Under the pieces are notes generated by a model. It searched no databases and was not told where the DNA came from. It saw only the letters and a list, made by a program, of their open reading frames with translations. From the NCBI RefSeq assembly GCF_026626305.1, contig NZ_JAPNUE010000006.1:124001-188000 (forward strand): a stretch of 64,000 nucleotides of DNA, given 5' to 3'. This DNA is from Frigidibacter sp. RF13. GTDB lineage: Bacteria > Pseudomonadota > Alphaproteobacteria > Rhodobacterales > Rhodobacteraceae. This document shows positions 1-8,616 of the stretch, in pieces. Numbering within the stretch: position 1 is the first letter of the stretch; every line of letters starts with the position of its first letter. The translations under genes and the position numbers were made by a program.

Positions 1-334
1 ACTCGCGCGCCAGCAGAAGTGCGATCCAGCCGCCCATGGACGAACCGACCAGAACCTGCGGCCCCTCGGTCAGCTTCATCAGCGCCGCGCGCGCATCCTC
101 GAACCAGTCGCCGATAGAGCCGTCGGTGAACGCCCCCGACGAGGATCCGTGCCCCGAATAGTCGAACCGCAGATAGGCCCGACCCCGGCGCCTCGCCCAG
201 TCTTCCAGCGCAACCGCCTTCGTCCCTTCCTTGTCCGAGACAAAGCCACCCAGAAACACGACCCCGGGGCCTGCGCCTTCGGTCCGGTCATAGGCAAGCC
301 GCCGTCCGTCCGCCGTGTCCAGATAGTCGCTCAT
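1..334 (-). CDS. alpha/beta hydrolase, C-terminus cut by window edge
   Basis: The gene starts at the ATG read from 334 and runs off the left edge, so only about 111 residues are visible. They show the N-terminal half of an alpha/beta-hydrolase fold: a strand with the oxyanion-loop sequence VFLGGF, then FDYSGHGSSSG, and the nucleophile elbow GSSMGG with the expected serine. A GAGGAGG Shine-Dalgarno lies just before the ATG. Catalytic Asp and His would lie in the missing part. The family covers esterases, lipases and peptidases; substrate cannot be told. It is divergent from thrS. Confidence 0.85.
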   Translation of the reverse strand, partial: MSDYLDTADGRRLAYDRTEGAGPGVVFLGGFVSDKEGTKAVALEDWARRRGRAYLRFDYSGHGSSSGAFTDGSIGDWFEDARAALMKLTEGPQVLVGSSMGGWIALLLARE

Positions 335-360
335 CCCGATCCTCCTCTTCACTGTGGTAC

Positions 361-396
361 AAATATCCCCGGGGGTCCGGGGGTGAAACCCCCGGC
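361..396 (+). repeat. GC-rich hairpin element, copy 1
   Basis: The core is an AAATATCCCCGGGGGT box followed by a hairpin with stem CCGGGGG (377-383) / CCCCCGG (389-395) and loop TGAAA. The same box-plus-hairpin layout recurs at about 28584, 47556 and 61884. This copy sits in the divergent gap upstream of the hydrolase and thrS, so it is not a simple gene-end terminator here. Confidence 0.6.
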
Positions 397-488
397 GATT
401 GACAAGGGCGCCCAAACCCGTGAAAGAAGCCCCGATATACCCGCAACCGGGCGCACCCGTAGGCGCCAAACCGACGAGGAGAAGGGCC

Positions 489-2444
489 GTGAGCCAGATT
501 TCCCTGACATTCCCCGATGGCAACAAGCGCGATTTCGCGGCTGGCGTGACGCCTGCAGAAGTCGCTGCCTCCATCGCGCCGTCGCTCGGCAAGGCCGCGA
601 TCTCGGCCAGCGTGGACGGCAGGCATTTCGACCTGCAATGGCCAATCCACCAGGACGCCGCCATCGCCATCCATACGATGAAGGATGACGCGCAGGCCTT
701 GGAACTCATCCGCCACGATCTCGCCCATGTGATGGCCCGCGCTGTCCAGCAACTCTGGCCCGACGTCAAGGTCACGATCGGCCCGGTGGTCGAAAATGGC
801 TGGTATTACGATTTCGACCGGGAAGAGGCCTTCACGCCGGAGGACCTCGGCGCGATCGAAAAGGAGATGAAGGCGATCATCAACGCCCGCGACCCGGTCC
901 GGACCGAAGTCTGGTCCCGCGCAGACGCGATTGCCCACTACAAGTCGAAGAATGAGCCATTCAAGGTCGAGCTGGTCGAGGCGATTCCCGACGATGGCCA
1001 GCCCATCCGCATGTACTGGCATGGGCCTTGGCAGGACCTGTGCAGGGGTCCGCATCTGCAGCACACGGGTCAGCTTCCCGCCGACGCCTTCAAATTGATG
1101 TCGGTCGCGGGCGCCTACTGGCGCGGCGATCACCGCAACAAGCAGCTTCAGCGCATCTACGGTGTCGCCTTCAAGAACCGTGACGACCTGAAGGCCTATC
1201 TCACGATGCTCGAGGAAGCGGCCAAGCGCGACCACCGCAAACTGGGCCGCGAGATGGAACTGTTCCATCTGCAGGAAGAAGCGCCCGGCATGGTTTTCTG
1301 GCACCCGAACGGCTGGACGATCTATCGCACGCTGATGGATTACATGGGCCGCCGCCTGCGCCGGGCCGACTATCGCGAGATCAAGACCCCGCAGGTCGTC
1401 GACCGCGTCCTGTGGGAAAAGTCGGGTCATTGGGAGGCCTACCGCGAGAACATGTTCATCGTCGAGGTGGATGAGGAAGGCGCGAAGGAAAAGCGTATCA
1501 ACGCGCTGAAACCGATGAACTGCCCCTGCCATGTGCAGGTCTACAATCAGGGCCTCAAATCCTACCGCGATCTGCCCTTACGCCTTGCGGAATTCGGCTC
1601 CTGCCACCGCTACGAATCCTCCGGCTCCATGCACGGCCTGATGCGTGTGCGCGGCTTCACTCAGGACGATGCCCACATCTTTTGCACCGAGGATCAGATC
1701 GAGGCCGAATGCGCGGGCTTCATCGCCCTTCTCTCGTCAGTCTACCGCGATCTGGGCTTCGAGAAGTTCGACATCAAGCTCTCGACCCGGCCCGAGGTCC
1801 GCATCGGGTCTGACGAGACCTGGGACAAGGTCGAGGGCGCGCTGACTGGCGCCATCGAAAAACTTGGTCTGCCCTATGAGATCAATCCCGGCGATGGCGC
1901 CTTCTATGGCCCGAAGCTTGATTTCAAGCTGACCGACGCGATTGGCCGCGAATGGCAGTGCGGCACCTTCCAGGTCGATCCGAACCTGCCCGACCGGCTT
2001 GGTGCGGAATATGTCGGCGAGGATGGTGCCAAACACCGGCCCTACATGCTGCACCGCGCGATCCTCGGCTCGTTTGAACGCTTCATCGGTATCCTGATCG
2101 AAAACTACGCGGGCAAGCTGCCGTTCTGGCTCGCACCGCGGCAGGTCGTCGTCGCCTCGATCGTCTCGGACGCCGACGCCTATGTGCATGAAGTGGTGAA
2201 TGCGCTGAAAGCCAAAGGCATCCGCGCCGAGGCTGACACAAGGAACGAGAAGATCAACTACAAGGTCCGCGAACATTCGGTCGGCAAGGTGCCTGTAATA
2301 TTGGCCATCGGCATGAAAGAGGTCGAGGAGCGGACTGTTTCAATCCGCCGCCTCGGTGAGAACCAGACTGAAACGCTTGCCCTTGATCAGGCTGTGGCCG
2401 CCCTGACCGACGACGCACTGCCGCCGGATCTGAAATCGGCCTAA
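489..2444 (+). CDS. thrS: threonyl-tRNA synthetase
   Basis: This cytoplasmic class II aminoacyl-tRNA synthetase charges tRNA-Thr. A GTG start at 489 is chosen because AGGAG lies about 7 bases upstream and the protein then begins [11 protein letters not shown], the normal start of the TGS domain; an in-frame ATG at 399 would add 30 residues unlike the family. About 651 residues is the usual length. Domains in order are TGS, the second additional (SAD) editing domain, the class II core with the zinc-ligand motif MNCPCH and motif 2 region [11 protein letters not shown], and a C-terminal anticodon-binding domain. It appears monocistronic. A weak GC hairpin (2481-2502) follows. Confidence 0.97.
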   Translation: MSQISLTFPDGNKRDFAAGVTPAEVAASIAPSLGKAAISASVDGRHFDLQWPIHQDAAIAIHTMKDDAQALELIRHDLAHVMARAVQQLWPDVKVTIGPVVENGWYYDFDREEAFTPEDLGAIEKEMKAIINARDPVRTEVWSRADAIAHYKSKNEPFKVELVEAIPDDGQPIRMYWHGPWQDLCRGPHLQHTGQLPADAFKLMSVAGAYWRGDHRNKQLQRIYGVAFKNRDDLKAYLTMLEEAAKRDHRKLGREMELFHLQEEAPGMVFWHPNGWTIYRTLMDYMGRRLRRADYREIKTPQVVDRVLWEKSGHWEAYRENMFIVEVDEEGAKEKRINALKPMNCPCHVQVYNQGLKSYRDLPLRLAEFGSCHRYESSGSMHGLMRVRGFTQDDAHIFCTEDQIEAECAGFIALLSSVYRDLGFEKFDIKLSTRPEVRIGSDETWDKVEGALTGAIEKLGLPYEINPGDGAFYGPKLDFKLTDAIGREWQCGTFQVDPNLPDRLGAEYVGEDGAKHRPYMLHRAILGSFERFIGILIENYAGKLPFWLAPRQVVVASIVSDADAYVHEVVNALKAKGIRAEADTRNEKINYKVREHSVGKVPVILAIGMKEVEERTVSIRRLGENQTETLALDQAVAALTDDALPPDLKSA

Positions 2445-2480
2445 CAAACTGATTAAAAACAATAAAAGTCGCGCAAGCTT

Positions 2481-2502
2481 GGAAAAGCGGCGCGCCTTTT
2501 CC
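2481..2502 (+). terminator. possible thrS terminator
   Basis: Inverted repeat GGAAAAG (2481-2487) / CTTTTCC (2496-2502) with an 8-base loop, followed by TTTG. It lies 36 bases after the thrS stop. The stem is only 7 bp and the U tract short, so termination is probable rather than certain. Confidence 0.45.
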
Positions 2503-2644
2503 TTTGTGCGCTCTCCTCTTTCGCGATAAACTTCGCTCACGCACGCGTGTCCCACGGGTTCGTGAGTGGAACGGGGCGCCCGGGTCGATCTAGGGTTTCC
2601 ACGTCGACCAAACGACAGTGAAACGCTCACACAAGGGAATGACT

Positions 2645-2941
2645 ATGTCCAACACGATCAAGACGCTCGCCGTTGCCGGTTCGCTTGCCGCCGCTCTCTC
2701 GGCTCATTTCACCACCGCCGCCTCGGCCGACGAAGCCAAGGAAAAGTGCTTCGGCGTCGCGCTCGCCGGCCAGAATGACTGCGCCGCCGGCGCTGGCACC
2801 ACCTGCGCGGGCACCTCGAAAGTCGACTATCAGGGCAATTCCTGGAAGCTCGTCCCCGCTGGCACCTGCGCCACGATGGAACTGCCCGACGGCCGCATGG
2901 GCTCGCTCGAGGCGTTGGACCGCGACCTGCCGCAGGGCTGA
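2645..2941 (+). CDS. bufA: bufferin precursor, DUF2282 family (BufA1-like)
   Basis: A 98-residue precursor of a ribosomally made, modified periplasmic metallophore. Residues 1-31 form a signal peptide (hydrophobic [13 protein letters not shown], then AASA). The mature part carries four cysteines spaced as in DUF2282: [14 protein letters not shown], then TTCAG, then VPAGTC. In characterised bufferins the MNIO enzyme converts cysteines to thiooxazole-type groups and the product binds copper. The ATG at 2645 is chosen over an ATG six bases earlier because AAGGG then sits 7 bases upstream. It is the first gene of a four-gene operon; the long leader suggests its own promoter, but I could not identify a sigma-factor motif. 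Confidence 0.93.
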   Translation: MSNTIKTLAVAGSLAAALSAHFTTAASADEAKEKCFGVALAGQNDCAAGAGTTCAGTSKVDYQGNSWKLVPAGTCATMELPDGRMGSLEALDRDLPQG

Positions 2942-2954
2942 TCCCGGCCTCGCA

Positions 2955-2982
2955 GGCTTCCCCGGCCGCCGCCGGGGAAGCC
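2955..2982 (+). other. intercistronic hairpin between bufA and bufB
   Basis: A perfect 12-bp stem, GGCTTCCCCGGC (2955-2966) and GCCGGGGAAGCC (2971-2982), with a CGCC loop. It starts 13 bases after the bufA stop and ends 31 bases before the bufB ATG. There is no U tract after it, so it looks like an RNA-stability or partial-attenuation element that would raise the precursor relative to the enzymes. Confidence 0.65.
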
Positions 2983-3013
2983 GCCCCTTCGCGCCAGACG
3001 GAGTTTTCGAAAG

Positions 3014-3868
3014 ATGCTTGACGCCAGCCACCGTTCGCACCTGCCCGCCCGCCCCGGCATCGGCTACAAGCCCCAGCATTTTTCCGAAATTCTGTCCGAT
3101 GCCGGTGCCGTGCGCTGGCTCGAGGTTCATGCCGAGAATTACATGGGCGACGGCGGTCGACCGCTCGCACAGCTGCGCCATCTGGCCGAGCGCTTCCCGA
3201 TGTCGGTCCATGGTGTTGGTCTGTCGATCGGCGGCGAGGGGCGGATTGACCGCGACCACCTCGCCCGGCTGAAGCATCTCTGCGGCTGGCTGGAACCGGC
3301 GAGCTTTTCGGAACATCTCGCCTGGTCCACCCATGACATGGACTTTCTGAACGACCTGCTGCCGCTGCCCTATACCGAAGAAACGCTGGCCCGCGTCGCT
3401 TCCCATATCGACGAGGTGCAGGATGTCGTGGGCCGCCAGATGCTTCTGGAAAATCCCTCCGTCTATGTCTCTTTCACCGAGACCAACATGGGCGAGATCG
3501 AGTTCCTGACCGAAGTCGCGCGCCGCACCGGCTGCAGCCTTCTTCTCGATGTGAACAACGTCCATGTGAGCTGCACCAACCGCAAGACCGACGCCTACGA
3601 TTACATCGCACGTTTCCCGCACGATCTGGTCGGCGAGATCCACCTTGGCGGCCATGACGAGGATCAGGACGAAAGTGGCGCGCCGCTCTTGATCGACAGC
3701 CACGGACGCGAGGTGGTGGATCCGGTCTGGCAGCTCTACGCCGAAACCATTCGTACCGGCGGGCCGAAGCCCACGCTGATCGAATGGGACAATGACGTGC
3801 CCGACTGGCCGGTTCTGGCCGAAGAGGCCGCGCGGGCAGAGGCGATCCTCGACCGGGTCCTCGCATGA
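3014..3868 (+). CDS. bufB: MNIO-type bufferin-modifying enzyme, DUF692
   Basis: A 284-residue TIM-barrel protein of the multinuclear non-heme iron oxidase (DUF692) family. Visible metal-ligand and active-site motifs include HAENYM, the SVHGVGLSIG strand, SEHLAW, LENPS, LLDVNNVHVS, GEIHLGGH, the DSHG segment and the terminal IEWDND. In bufferin systems this enzyme oxidatively modifies cysteines of the DUF2282 precursor, encoded immediately upstream. Its stop overlaps the next start (ATGA), indicating translational coupling with bufC. Confidence 0.93.
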   Translation: MLDASHRSHLPARPGIGYKPQHFSEILSDAGAVRWLEVHAENYMGDGGRPLAQLRHLAERFPMSVHGVGLSIGGEGRIDRDHLARLKHLCGWLEPASFSEHLAWSTHDMDFLNDLLPLPYTEETLARVASHIDEVQDVVGRQMLLENPSVYVSFTETNMGEIEFLTEVARRTGCSLLLDVNNVHVSCTNRKTDAYDYIARFPHDLVGEIHLGGHDEDQDESGAPLLIDSHGREVVDPVWQLYAETIRTGGPKPTLIEWDNDVPDWPVLAEEAARAEAILDRVLA

Positions 3869-4608
3869 GCCAGTCCGCTTTCCGCGCCGCGATCCTCGAC
3901 CCGCACCTGCCGGTTCCGCCCGGCATCACCGACCCCGAGGGCCGGGTGGATGCGCGCCGTTTCGGCGTTTATCGCAACAATGTCACCGTCGGCCTGACCG
4001 AGGCGCTGAGGCAATCCTTCCCGGTGATCCTGAAACTGGTGGGCGAGGAATTCTTCGCGCCGATGGCGCGCGAACATCTGCGCGCCCATCCGCCGACCTC
4101 GCCGGTCATGATGTTCTATGGCGAGGCGATGCCCGCCTTTCTGGAAAGCTTTCCGCCCGTCGCCCATCTGGGTTATCTGCCCGATGTGGCGCGGCTGGAA
4201 CTGGCGCTGCGCCGCGCCTACCACGCCGCCGACGCAGCACCTGTGGCGCCTGAGGCCCTGCAATCGCTGCCGCCCGAACGACTGATGGCGTCGCGCCTGA
4301 CCGTCGCTCCAGCGGCCCGCCTTCTGCGCTCGCGCTGGCCGGTCCATGCGATCTGGTCGGCGAACATGCGCGGCACACCCGCACCCGCGAGGGCCGAAGC
4401 GCAGGATGTTCTGATCGTCCGCCCGGAGTACGACCCCGAACCCATGCTCCTGCCGACCGGTGCCGGGGATTTCATCGCCGCCCTTCTCGCGGGCGAAAGC
4501 TTCGGTGCCGCATTGGAACGCGCGGGCACATTCGACCTGACCGCCACTTTCGGCATCCTTCTGTCTGGCGGCGCCATAACCGCTATCACCGAACAAGAGG
4601 CCCCATGA
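3865..4608 (+). CDS. bufC: bufferin MNIO partner protein, DUF2063
   Basis: A 247-residue DUF2063 protein, recognised by the N-terminal pattern RRFGVYRNNVTVGLTEALRQ followed by FPVILKLVGEEFFAPMA. Members partner DUF692 enzymes and are thought to present the precursor peptide. The C-terminal half matches the winged-helix-like second domain of longer DUF2063 proteins. It overlaps bufB and bufD by four bases each, so the three are co-translated. No signal peptide or membrane segment is seen, which fits cytoplasmic action with bufB. Confidence 0.92.
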   Translation: MSQSAFRAAILDPHLPVPPGITDPEGRVDARRFGVYRNNVTVGLTEALRQSFPVILKLVGEEFFAPMAREHLRAHPPTSPVMMFYGEAMPAFLESFPPVAHLGYLPDVARLELALRRAYHAADAAPVAPEALQSLPPERLMASRLTVAPAARLLRSRWPVHAIWSANMRGTPAPARAEAQDVLIVRPEYDPEPMLLPTGAGDFIAALLAGESFGAALERAGTFDLTATFGILLSGGAITAITEQEAP

Positions 4609-5165
4609 ACGCCCTCCTCTCCCTCCACGACCGCGCCGCACGTACCGCGACGCGGCTCGCACCCGAGGCGCTGCCACTCATCGCCCGCTTCAGCTTTGCG
4701 GCAGTACTTCTGGTCTATTTCTGGAACTCCGCCCGCACTAAACTGGGCGAAGGGCCCTTCGGCTTCCTTTCGCCGTCCGACGGCGCCTACATCCAGATAT
4801 TCCCCAAGGCGGTCGAGGCTGTGGGCTACGACGTGTCGCAGCTGACCGTCTTCCATTGGGCAGTCGTCACGGCGGGCACGCTGGCCGAGCTGATCCTGCC
4901 GGCGCTCCTCCTCCTTGGCCTCTTCACGCGCCTGGCCAGCCTCGGGATGATCGGCTTCATCCTCGTGCAAAGCCTGACCGACATCTGGGGCCATGGCGTG
5001 GGCGGCGATGATCTCGGCCGCTGGTTCGATGCCGCCTCGGGCGCGCTCATACTCGATCAGCGGCTGATGTGGGTCACGGTCCTTCTCATCCTTGCCTTCC
5101 ACGGTGCCGGGCGCTTTTCGCTTGACAGTCTCCTGGCCGGGCGCCGGATTCCGCAAATTCCTTGA
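4605..5165 (+). CDS. bufD: DoxX-family membrane protein of the bufferin operon
   Basis: A 186-residue inner-membrane protein with about four hydrophobic segments (near residues 22-40, 85-106, 108-125 and 150-170), typical of DoxX. DoxX proteins are regular last members of bufferin operons; their job there is not established. The start ATG overlaps the bufC stop. The stop codon lies inside a hairpin (5157-5179). Confidence 0.88.
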   Translation: MNALLSLHDRAARTATRLAPEALPLIARFSFAAVLLVYFWNSARTKLGEGPFGFLSPSDGAYIQIFPKAVEAVGYDVSQLTVFHWAVVTAGTLAELILPALLLLGLFTRLASLGMIGFILVQSLTDIWGHGVGGDDLGRWFDAASGALILDQRLMWVTVLLILAFHGAGRFSLDSLLAGRRIPQIP

Positions 5166-5179
5166 TTTTTTCAAGGAAT
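5157..5179 (+). terminator. hairpin over the bufD stop
   Basis: ATTCCTTGA (5157-5165) pairs with TCAAGGAAT (5171-5179) around a TTTTT loop and includes the bufD TGA. It is a perfect 9-bp stem but lacks a U tract after it, so it may protect the 3' end of the buf mRNA rather than terminate strongly. Confidence 0.4.
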
Positions 5180-5315
5180 CGGCGATCATCACCTTCGCGT
5201 GACCGCAGACTTTCCTACCGCCTCCCTCTTACTGGGGCAGCCGGAAGATCCGAAAGACCTGGCTGCACGGCCCCTGGCAATCGCGCGAGGGGAGACCAAA
5301 GAGGGAGACTACGGG

Positions 5316-5522
5316 ATGGCCACCGGCACCGTAAAATGGTTCAACACGACGAAGGGCTATGGCTTCATCGCCCCCGACGACGGCGGGAAGGACGTGTTCG
5401 TCCATATCTCGGCGGTCGAGCGGGCGGGGCTGAAGAGCCTCAACGACAATCAGAAGATCGCCTATGAACTGCAGGCGGGCCGCGACGGCCGCTCCTCGGC
5501 AAGCGATCTGAAACTTCTCTGA
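5316..5522 (+). CDS. cold-shock domain protein
   Basis: A 68-residue single cold-shock domain (OB fold) that binds single-stranded RNA or DNA. The RNP1 motif KGYGFIAPDDG and RNP2 motif VFVHIS are both visible. The ATG at 5316 gives the canonical MATGTVKWFN start with AGAGGGAG upstream; longer in-frame starts have no family support. A 136-base leader between the buf hairpin and the ATG leaves room for the structured 5' UTR often seen on csp mRNAs. A UUCG-capped terminator follows directly. Confidence 0.96.
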   Translation: MATGTVKWFNTTKGYGFIAPDDGGKDVFVHISAVERAGLKSLNDNQKIAYELQAGRDGRSSASDLKLL

Positions 5523-5544
5523 TCCCCGGATCAGATACCATGTC

Positions 5545-5575
5545 AGCGGCCCCTTCGGGGGCCGCTTTGTTGTTG
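5545..5575 (+). terminator. Rho-independent terminator after the cold-shock gene
   Basis: Stem AGCGGCCCC (5545-5553) / GGGGCCGCT (5558-5566) with the stable TTCG tetraloop, followed by TTGTTGTTG. It lies 22 bases after the cold-shock stop and faces the convergent ArsC-like gene. Confidence 0.88.
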
Positions 5576-5580
5576 ACGGG

Positions 5581-5907
5581 TCACCCCAGAAGTGCAGCCT
5601 GAACCTCTTCGTCCCAACCCAGGTGCCACTGCTCGCCATCGCGGATCACGGGCCGCTTCATCACCGTCGGCTGCGACGCAATCTGCGCCTCGGGCTCCGA
5701 CAGTTTCAGGAAATCCGAAAAGCCGCGGTAGGTCGTTGACTGCTTGTTGATCACGCGGTCACCGAACTCGCGCACGATCACGGCGATCTCCGCCTCAGAC
5801 AGCGGCGCCGCGCGCACGTCGCGGAACGTTACCTCCCGGCCTGCCGCCTCAAGCGCCCTCATTGCTTTTTTGCAGCTGTCGCAGGTCGGGATGCCGAAAA
5901 GGATCAT
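5581..5907 (-). CDS. ArsC/Spx-family thioredoxin-fold protein
   Basis: About 108 residues with the family start MILFGIPTCDSCKKAMRALE, carrying the N-terminal CxxC, and the C-terminal VMKRPVIRDGEQWHLGW segment typical of ArsC/Spx/YffB proteins. The ATG at 5907 gives the usual N-terminus; an in-frame ATG nine codons upstream is less family-like. The fold uses glutathione or redox chemistry, but arsenate reductase activity cannot be assumed because no ars genes are nearby. It lies convergent to the cold-shock gene. Confidence 0.88.
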   Translation of the reverse strand: MILFGIPTCDSCKKAMRALEAAGREVTFRDVRAAPLSEAEIAVIVREFGDRVINKQSTTYRGFSDFLKLSEPEAQIASQPTVMKRPVIRDGEQWHLGWDEEVQAALLG

Positions 5908-6132
5908 TGTAACTCTCGCCTGGTTTTCTGGCACAGATTTAACAATCTTGGGCGCCGCGCGGAAGGGCCGAAGCTATGATCCGCGCTCGACTGAAACCGC
6001 TGTACATATTGCCCCACGGCGCGTCGCAGCGCCCGCAGCCTGCACATAGGCATCGGGTTATCGAATACCCTTACGCGGGCTTGCGCCGACGCGCGAGTTT
6101 TTCGATAAGAGGGGCGACAAAAGGGGATTCCC

Positions 6133-6444
6133 ATGCGCGCACGTATCTATCAGCCGGCCAAAACCGCGATGCAATCCGGCACGGCCAAGACCCATTCCTG
6201 GGTTCTGGAATTCGCCCCAGGTGCGGCGCGCGAGGTCGATCCTCTGATGGGCTGGACCGGGTCGGGCGATACCCAGGCGCAGGTGCGGCTCAGGTTCGAA
6301 AGCCGCGAGGCGGCCGAGGCCTATGCCCAGGCGAACGGGATCGACTATGACGTGACCCTGCCGCAGGCGCGCAAACCCAATGTCCGGCCGCGGGGCTATG
6401 GCGAGAATTTCGCCACCGACCGCCGGAGCGCCTGGACCCATTGA
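6133..6444 (+). CDS. NADH dehydrogenase accessory subunit, NDUFS4-like
   Basis: A 103-residue protein of the ETC complex I subunit (NDUFS4/NUYM, 18-kDa) family. It begins [16 protein letters not shown] and contains the conserved WVLEF, a [12 protein letters not shown] segment and the [15 protein letters not shown] tail. The alphaproteobacterial homolog of the mitochondrial accessory subunit binds peripheral complex I near the N-module. It is encoded away from the nuo operon, as is common. It is monocistronic with its own terminator. Confidence 0.95.
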   Translation: MRARIYQPAKTAMQSGTAKTHSWVLEFAPGAAREVDPLMGWTGSGDTQAQVRLRFESREAAEAYAQANGIDYDVTLPQARKPNVRPRGYGENFATDRRSAWTH

Positions 6445-6456
6445 TCCCTTCCCTTT

Positions 6457-6482
6457 AGGCCCGCCACCACTGGCGGGCCTTG
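6457..6482 (+). terminator. terminator after the NDUFS4-like gene
   Basis: Stem AGGCCCGCC (6457-6465) / GGCGGGCCT (6472-6480), loop ACCACT, located 12 bases after the stop. The following U run is very short (TTGAT). Confidence 0.75.
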
Positions 6483-6502
6483 ATCTATGAAAGGCCATTC
6501 GC

Positions 6503-7966
6503 ATGCGATTTGTTCGTACTCTTCTTCTGACGGTCGCGTCTTTCATGCCCGCCGCCGCGCTTGCGGAACCAGCGACCCAGGCTGGTGCGGACGAGCTGAC
6601 TACGCTTTTCCAATCCTATCTCGGTACCACCGCCGGTGTGGTCACCGTCGCGCCGGAGGGTGAGAGCTATGGCGTGAAACTCGATTTCGCGCTGCTTCTC
6701 GCGAAAGCCCCGCTCGACAAGTTCGACGCATCGGTTTCGCCTCTTCAGCTGCGGCTGACCGATCAGGGCGATGGCACCTGGGCCTATCAGATGGATCAGC
6801 CGGTGTCCCTCGCCTATACGATCCCCGACGGGGAAGGCGGACAATCCAAGACCGAAACCAACTATGGATCGGTCAAACTCTCGGGCAGCTTCGACGAAGC
6901 GCTCGGCGCGTCGCGTACCATGCATATGGAAATGACAGATGTCGCGACAGTGCAATCACAAGCCGGGGGCGGGCTCGGCGCGGTGGTTGTCAACAGCCGG
7001 ACCAAGTTGATGGTCATGGATGGCCGCGCGGTCGAGGGCGCGGCGGGCGTCGACGGACGCTACGCGCATACCGCAAGCGATACCGAGTTTTCGGTTGCGA
7101 TCGCCGGGGCATCGCCGGAACCGATCAGCATCACAGGCACGATCGCGGATGGCAGTTTCGACATCGTCACGACCGGCCATCAGCCGATCGGGCTTCTCGG
7201 TCTGTGGTCATGGTTCATCGCTCACCCGAGCGAGGAGCTGATCAAGGCCGACCGTGCCTCGCTGAAACCCGTGATCGAGAAGGCGCTACCGCTCTTTGGC
7301 AATGTGAAGATGGATGGGGCCTACCGGACGGTGGCGGTCGAAACGCCGCTCGGGCCGTTCTTGGCCGCTGAGCTGGGCGTCACGGCGGACATCAACGGCA
7401 TAGTCGCTGACGGCAAGGTCCGCGAGGCGCTGACAGTCAAGGGCCTGAAGATTCCCGAGGGGCTGGTGCCGCCCTTCGCCGCCACTCTCGTGCCGAACGA
7501 GGTCAGCCTCGATTTCGCAGCGAGCGGTTTCGATGCGGCGGCGGGTGCGGCGCTGGGGCTTGGCCTTCTCGACCTGCCCGACGGTGCTGTGCCTCCTGCC
7601 GGGTTCGAGGGGCAGCTTCTGTCGGCTGTCCTTCCCGACGGGATGGTCGATATCACGATCGCCCCCGGCGCGGTCGTCGCGCCCGACTACAAGTTGACCT
7701 ATCAGGCGGCCTTCGCGGCAGGCCCGGCACGCCCCACGCCGGTCGGAACCGCCAAACTTACGCTTGTCGGGATGGAAGCGATCCAGAAGGCGCTGCAGTC
7801 GGCGCCGCCCGAGATGGGCGGGCAGGCGATGATGATGGTCGGTATGGCGGGCGGCATGGCCAAGCCCGGTGCCGACGGCGAACTGGTCTGGGACATCGAA
7901 ATGACCGAGGCGGGTGGCCTTCTGGTCAATGGCGTCGACATGGCTGCCATGATGGGTGGGCAGTGA
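6503..7966 (+). CDS. DUF2125-type secreted/periplasmic protein
   Basis: A 487-residue protein with a clear signal peptide (MRFVRTLLLTVASFMPAAALA). The rest is rich in beta strands, without recognised catalytic motifs; the pattern of repeated amphipathic strands and the size fit the DUF2125 family common in Rhodobacterales. The C-terminus carries a methionine-rich MMMVGMAGGMAKPG segment. Function is unknown. The stop overlaps the GTG start of the downstream acetyltransferase, so the two are co-transcribed. Confidence 0.72.
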   Translation: MRFVRTLLLTVASFMPAAALAEPATQAGADELTTLFQSYLGTTAGVVTVAPEGESYGVKLDFALLLAKAPLDKFDASVSPLQLRLTDQGDGTWAYQMDQPVSLAYTIPDGEGGQSKTETNYGSVKLSGSFDEALGASRTMHMEMTDVATVQSQAGGGLGAVVVNSRTKLMVMDGRAVEGAAGVDGRYAHTASDTEFSVAIAGASPEPISITGTIADGSFDIVTTGHQPIGLLGLWSWFIAHPSEELIKADRASLKPVIEKALPLFGNVKMDGAYRTVAVETPLGPFLAAELGVTADINGIVADGKVREALTVKGLKIPEGLVPPFAATLVPNEVSLDFAASGFDAAAGAALGLGLLDLPDGAVPPAGFEGQLLSAVLPDGMVDITIAPGAVVAPDYKLTYQAAFAAGPARPTPVGTAKLTLVGMEAIQKALQSAPPEMGGQAMMMVGMAGGMAKPGADGELVWDIEMTEAGGLLVNGVDMAAMMGGQ

Positions 7967-8433
7967 CCGGCACGGTGGTGATTTCCCGCGAAAGCCCCGC
8001 CCAGGCGGAGCTTTCGCTGCTCTTTCACCGCCATACTGCGGCGATGCATGAGGAAACCCCGCCCGAGAGCATTCATATGATGGATGCCTCCGCACTCGAC
8101 CGGCCCGACATTTCCTTCTTCGTGATGCGCGATACGGGCCGCGCCATCGGCATGGGCGCCTTCAAACGGATCGATGCGACCCATGCGGAGATCAAATCGA
8201 TGCATGTCCTGGCCGAGGAACGCGGCCGGGGACTGGCGCGCCGGATGCTCGACCATCTGATGGACGAGGCACGGGCGGCAGGCTTTCGGCGCCTAAGCCT
8301 GGAGACCGGCTCTCAGCGCGGTTTCACCGCGGCGCGGGCGCTGTATCTGAAAGCGGGCTTCACTGAATGCCCCCCGTTCGAGGGCTATTGGGACGACCCC
8401 AACAGCGTCTTCATGACGCGCGCCCTTGATTGA
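7963..8433 (+). CDS. GNAT-family N-acetyltransferase
   Basis: A 156-residue acetyl-CoA-dependent acyltransferase. The GNAT core is visible as EIKSMHVLAEERGRGLARRM, where RGRGLA is the acetyl-CoA pyrophosphate-binding loop, followed by LYLKAGFTECPPFEGYW. The GTG start at 7963 overlaps the DUF2125 stop (GTGA). Sequence resembles PapA/YafP-like small acetyltransferases; substrate unknown. Confidence 0.92.
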   Translation: MTGTVVISRESPAQAELSLLFHRHTAAMHEETPPESIHMMDASALDRPDISFFVMRDTGRAIGMGAFKRIDATHAEIKSMHVLAEERGRGLARRMLDHLMDEARAAGFRRLSLETGSQRGFTAARALYLKAGFTECPPFEGYWDDPNSVFMTRALD

Positions 8434-8463
8434 GGCCGCCGCGAGCCGCTAAAGGAAGGCAAC

Positions 8464-8540
8464 GGTCCCGTAGCTCAGCTGGATAGAGCAGCTGCCTTCT
8501 AAGCAGCGGGTCGGGGGTTCGAGTCCTCCCGGGATCGCCA
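8464..8540 (+). tRNA. tRNA-Arg (anticodon TCT)
   Basis: A 77-base cloverleaf with encoded CCA. The acceptor stem GGTCCCG pairs with CGGGATC (one G-U pair). The D arm contains TAGCTCAGCTGG, the anticodon stem is GCTGC/GCAGC around CTTCTAA (anticodon TCT), and the T arm is GGGGG-TTCGAGT-CCTCC. It reads AGA codons, rare in this GC-rich genome. Confidence 0.97.
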
Positions 8541-8584
8541 ATCACTCATAAGCACTGATCTGGCACTCTCGGCAGGCAAGCCGC

Positions 8585-8615
8585 TTGACGTGTCGTCATA
8601 CCTCTGATCTTATAT
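8585..8615 (+). promoter_or_regulatory. candidate promoter of the monooxygenase operon
   Basis: A TTGACG -35-like hexamer (8585-8590) and a TTATAT -10-like hexamer (8610-8615), with a long 19-base spacer. It sits 45 bases downstream of the tRNA and 30 upstream of the monooxygenase ATG. Confidence 0.45.
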
Positions 8616-8616
8616 G

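Noticed and set aside
5908..6132. An RNA gene between the ArsC-like gene and the NDUFS4-like gene
   Set aside because: No cloverleaf, conserved hairpin or promoter stands out in the region.
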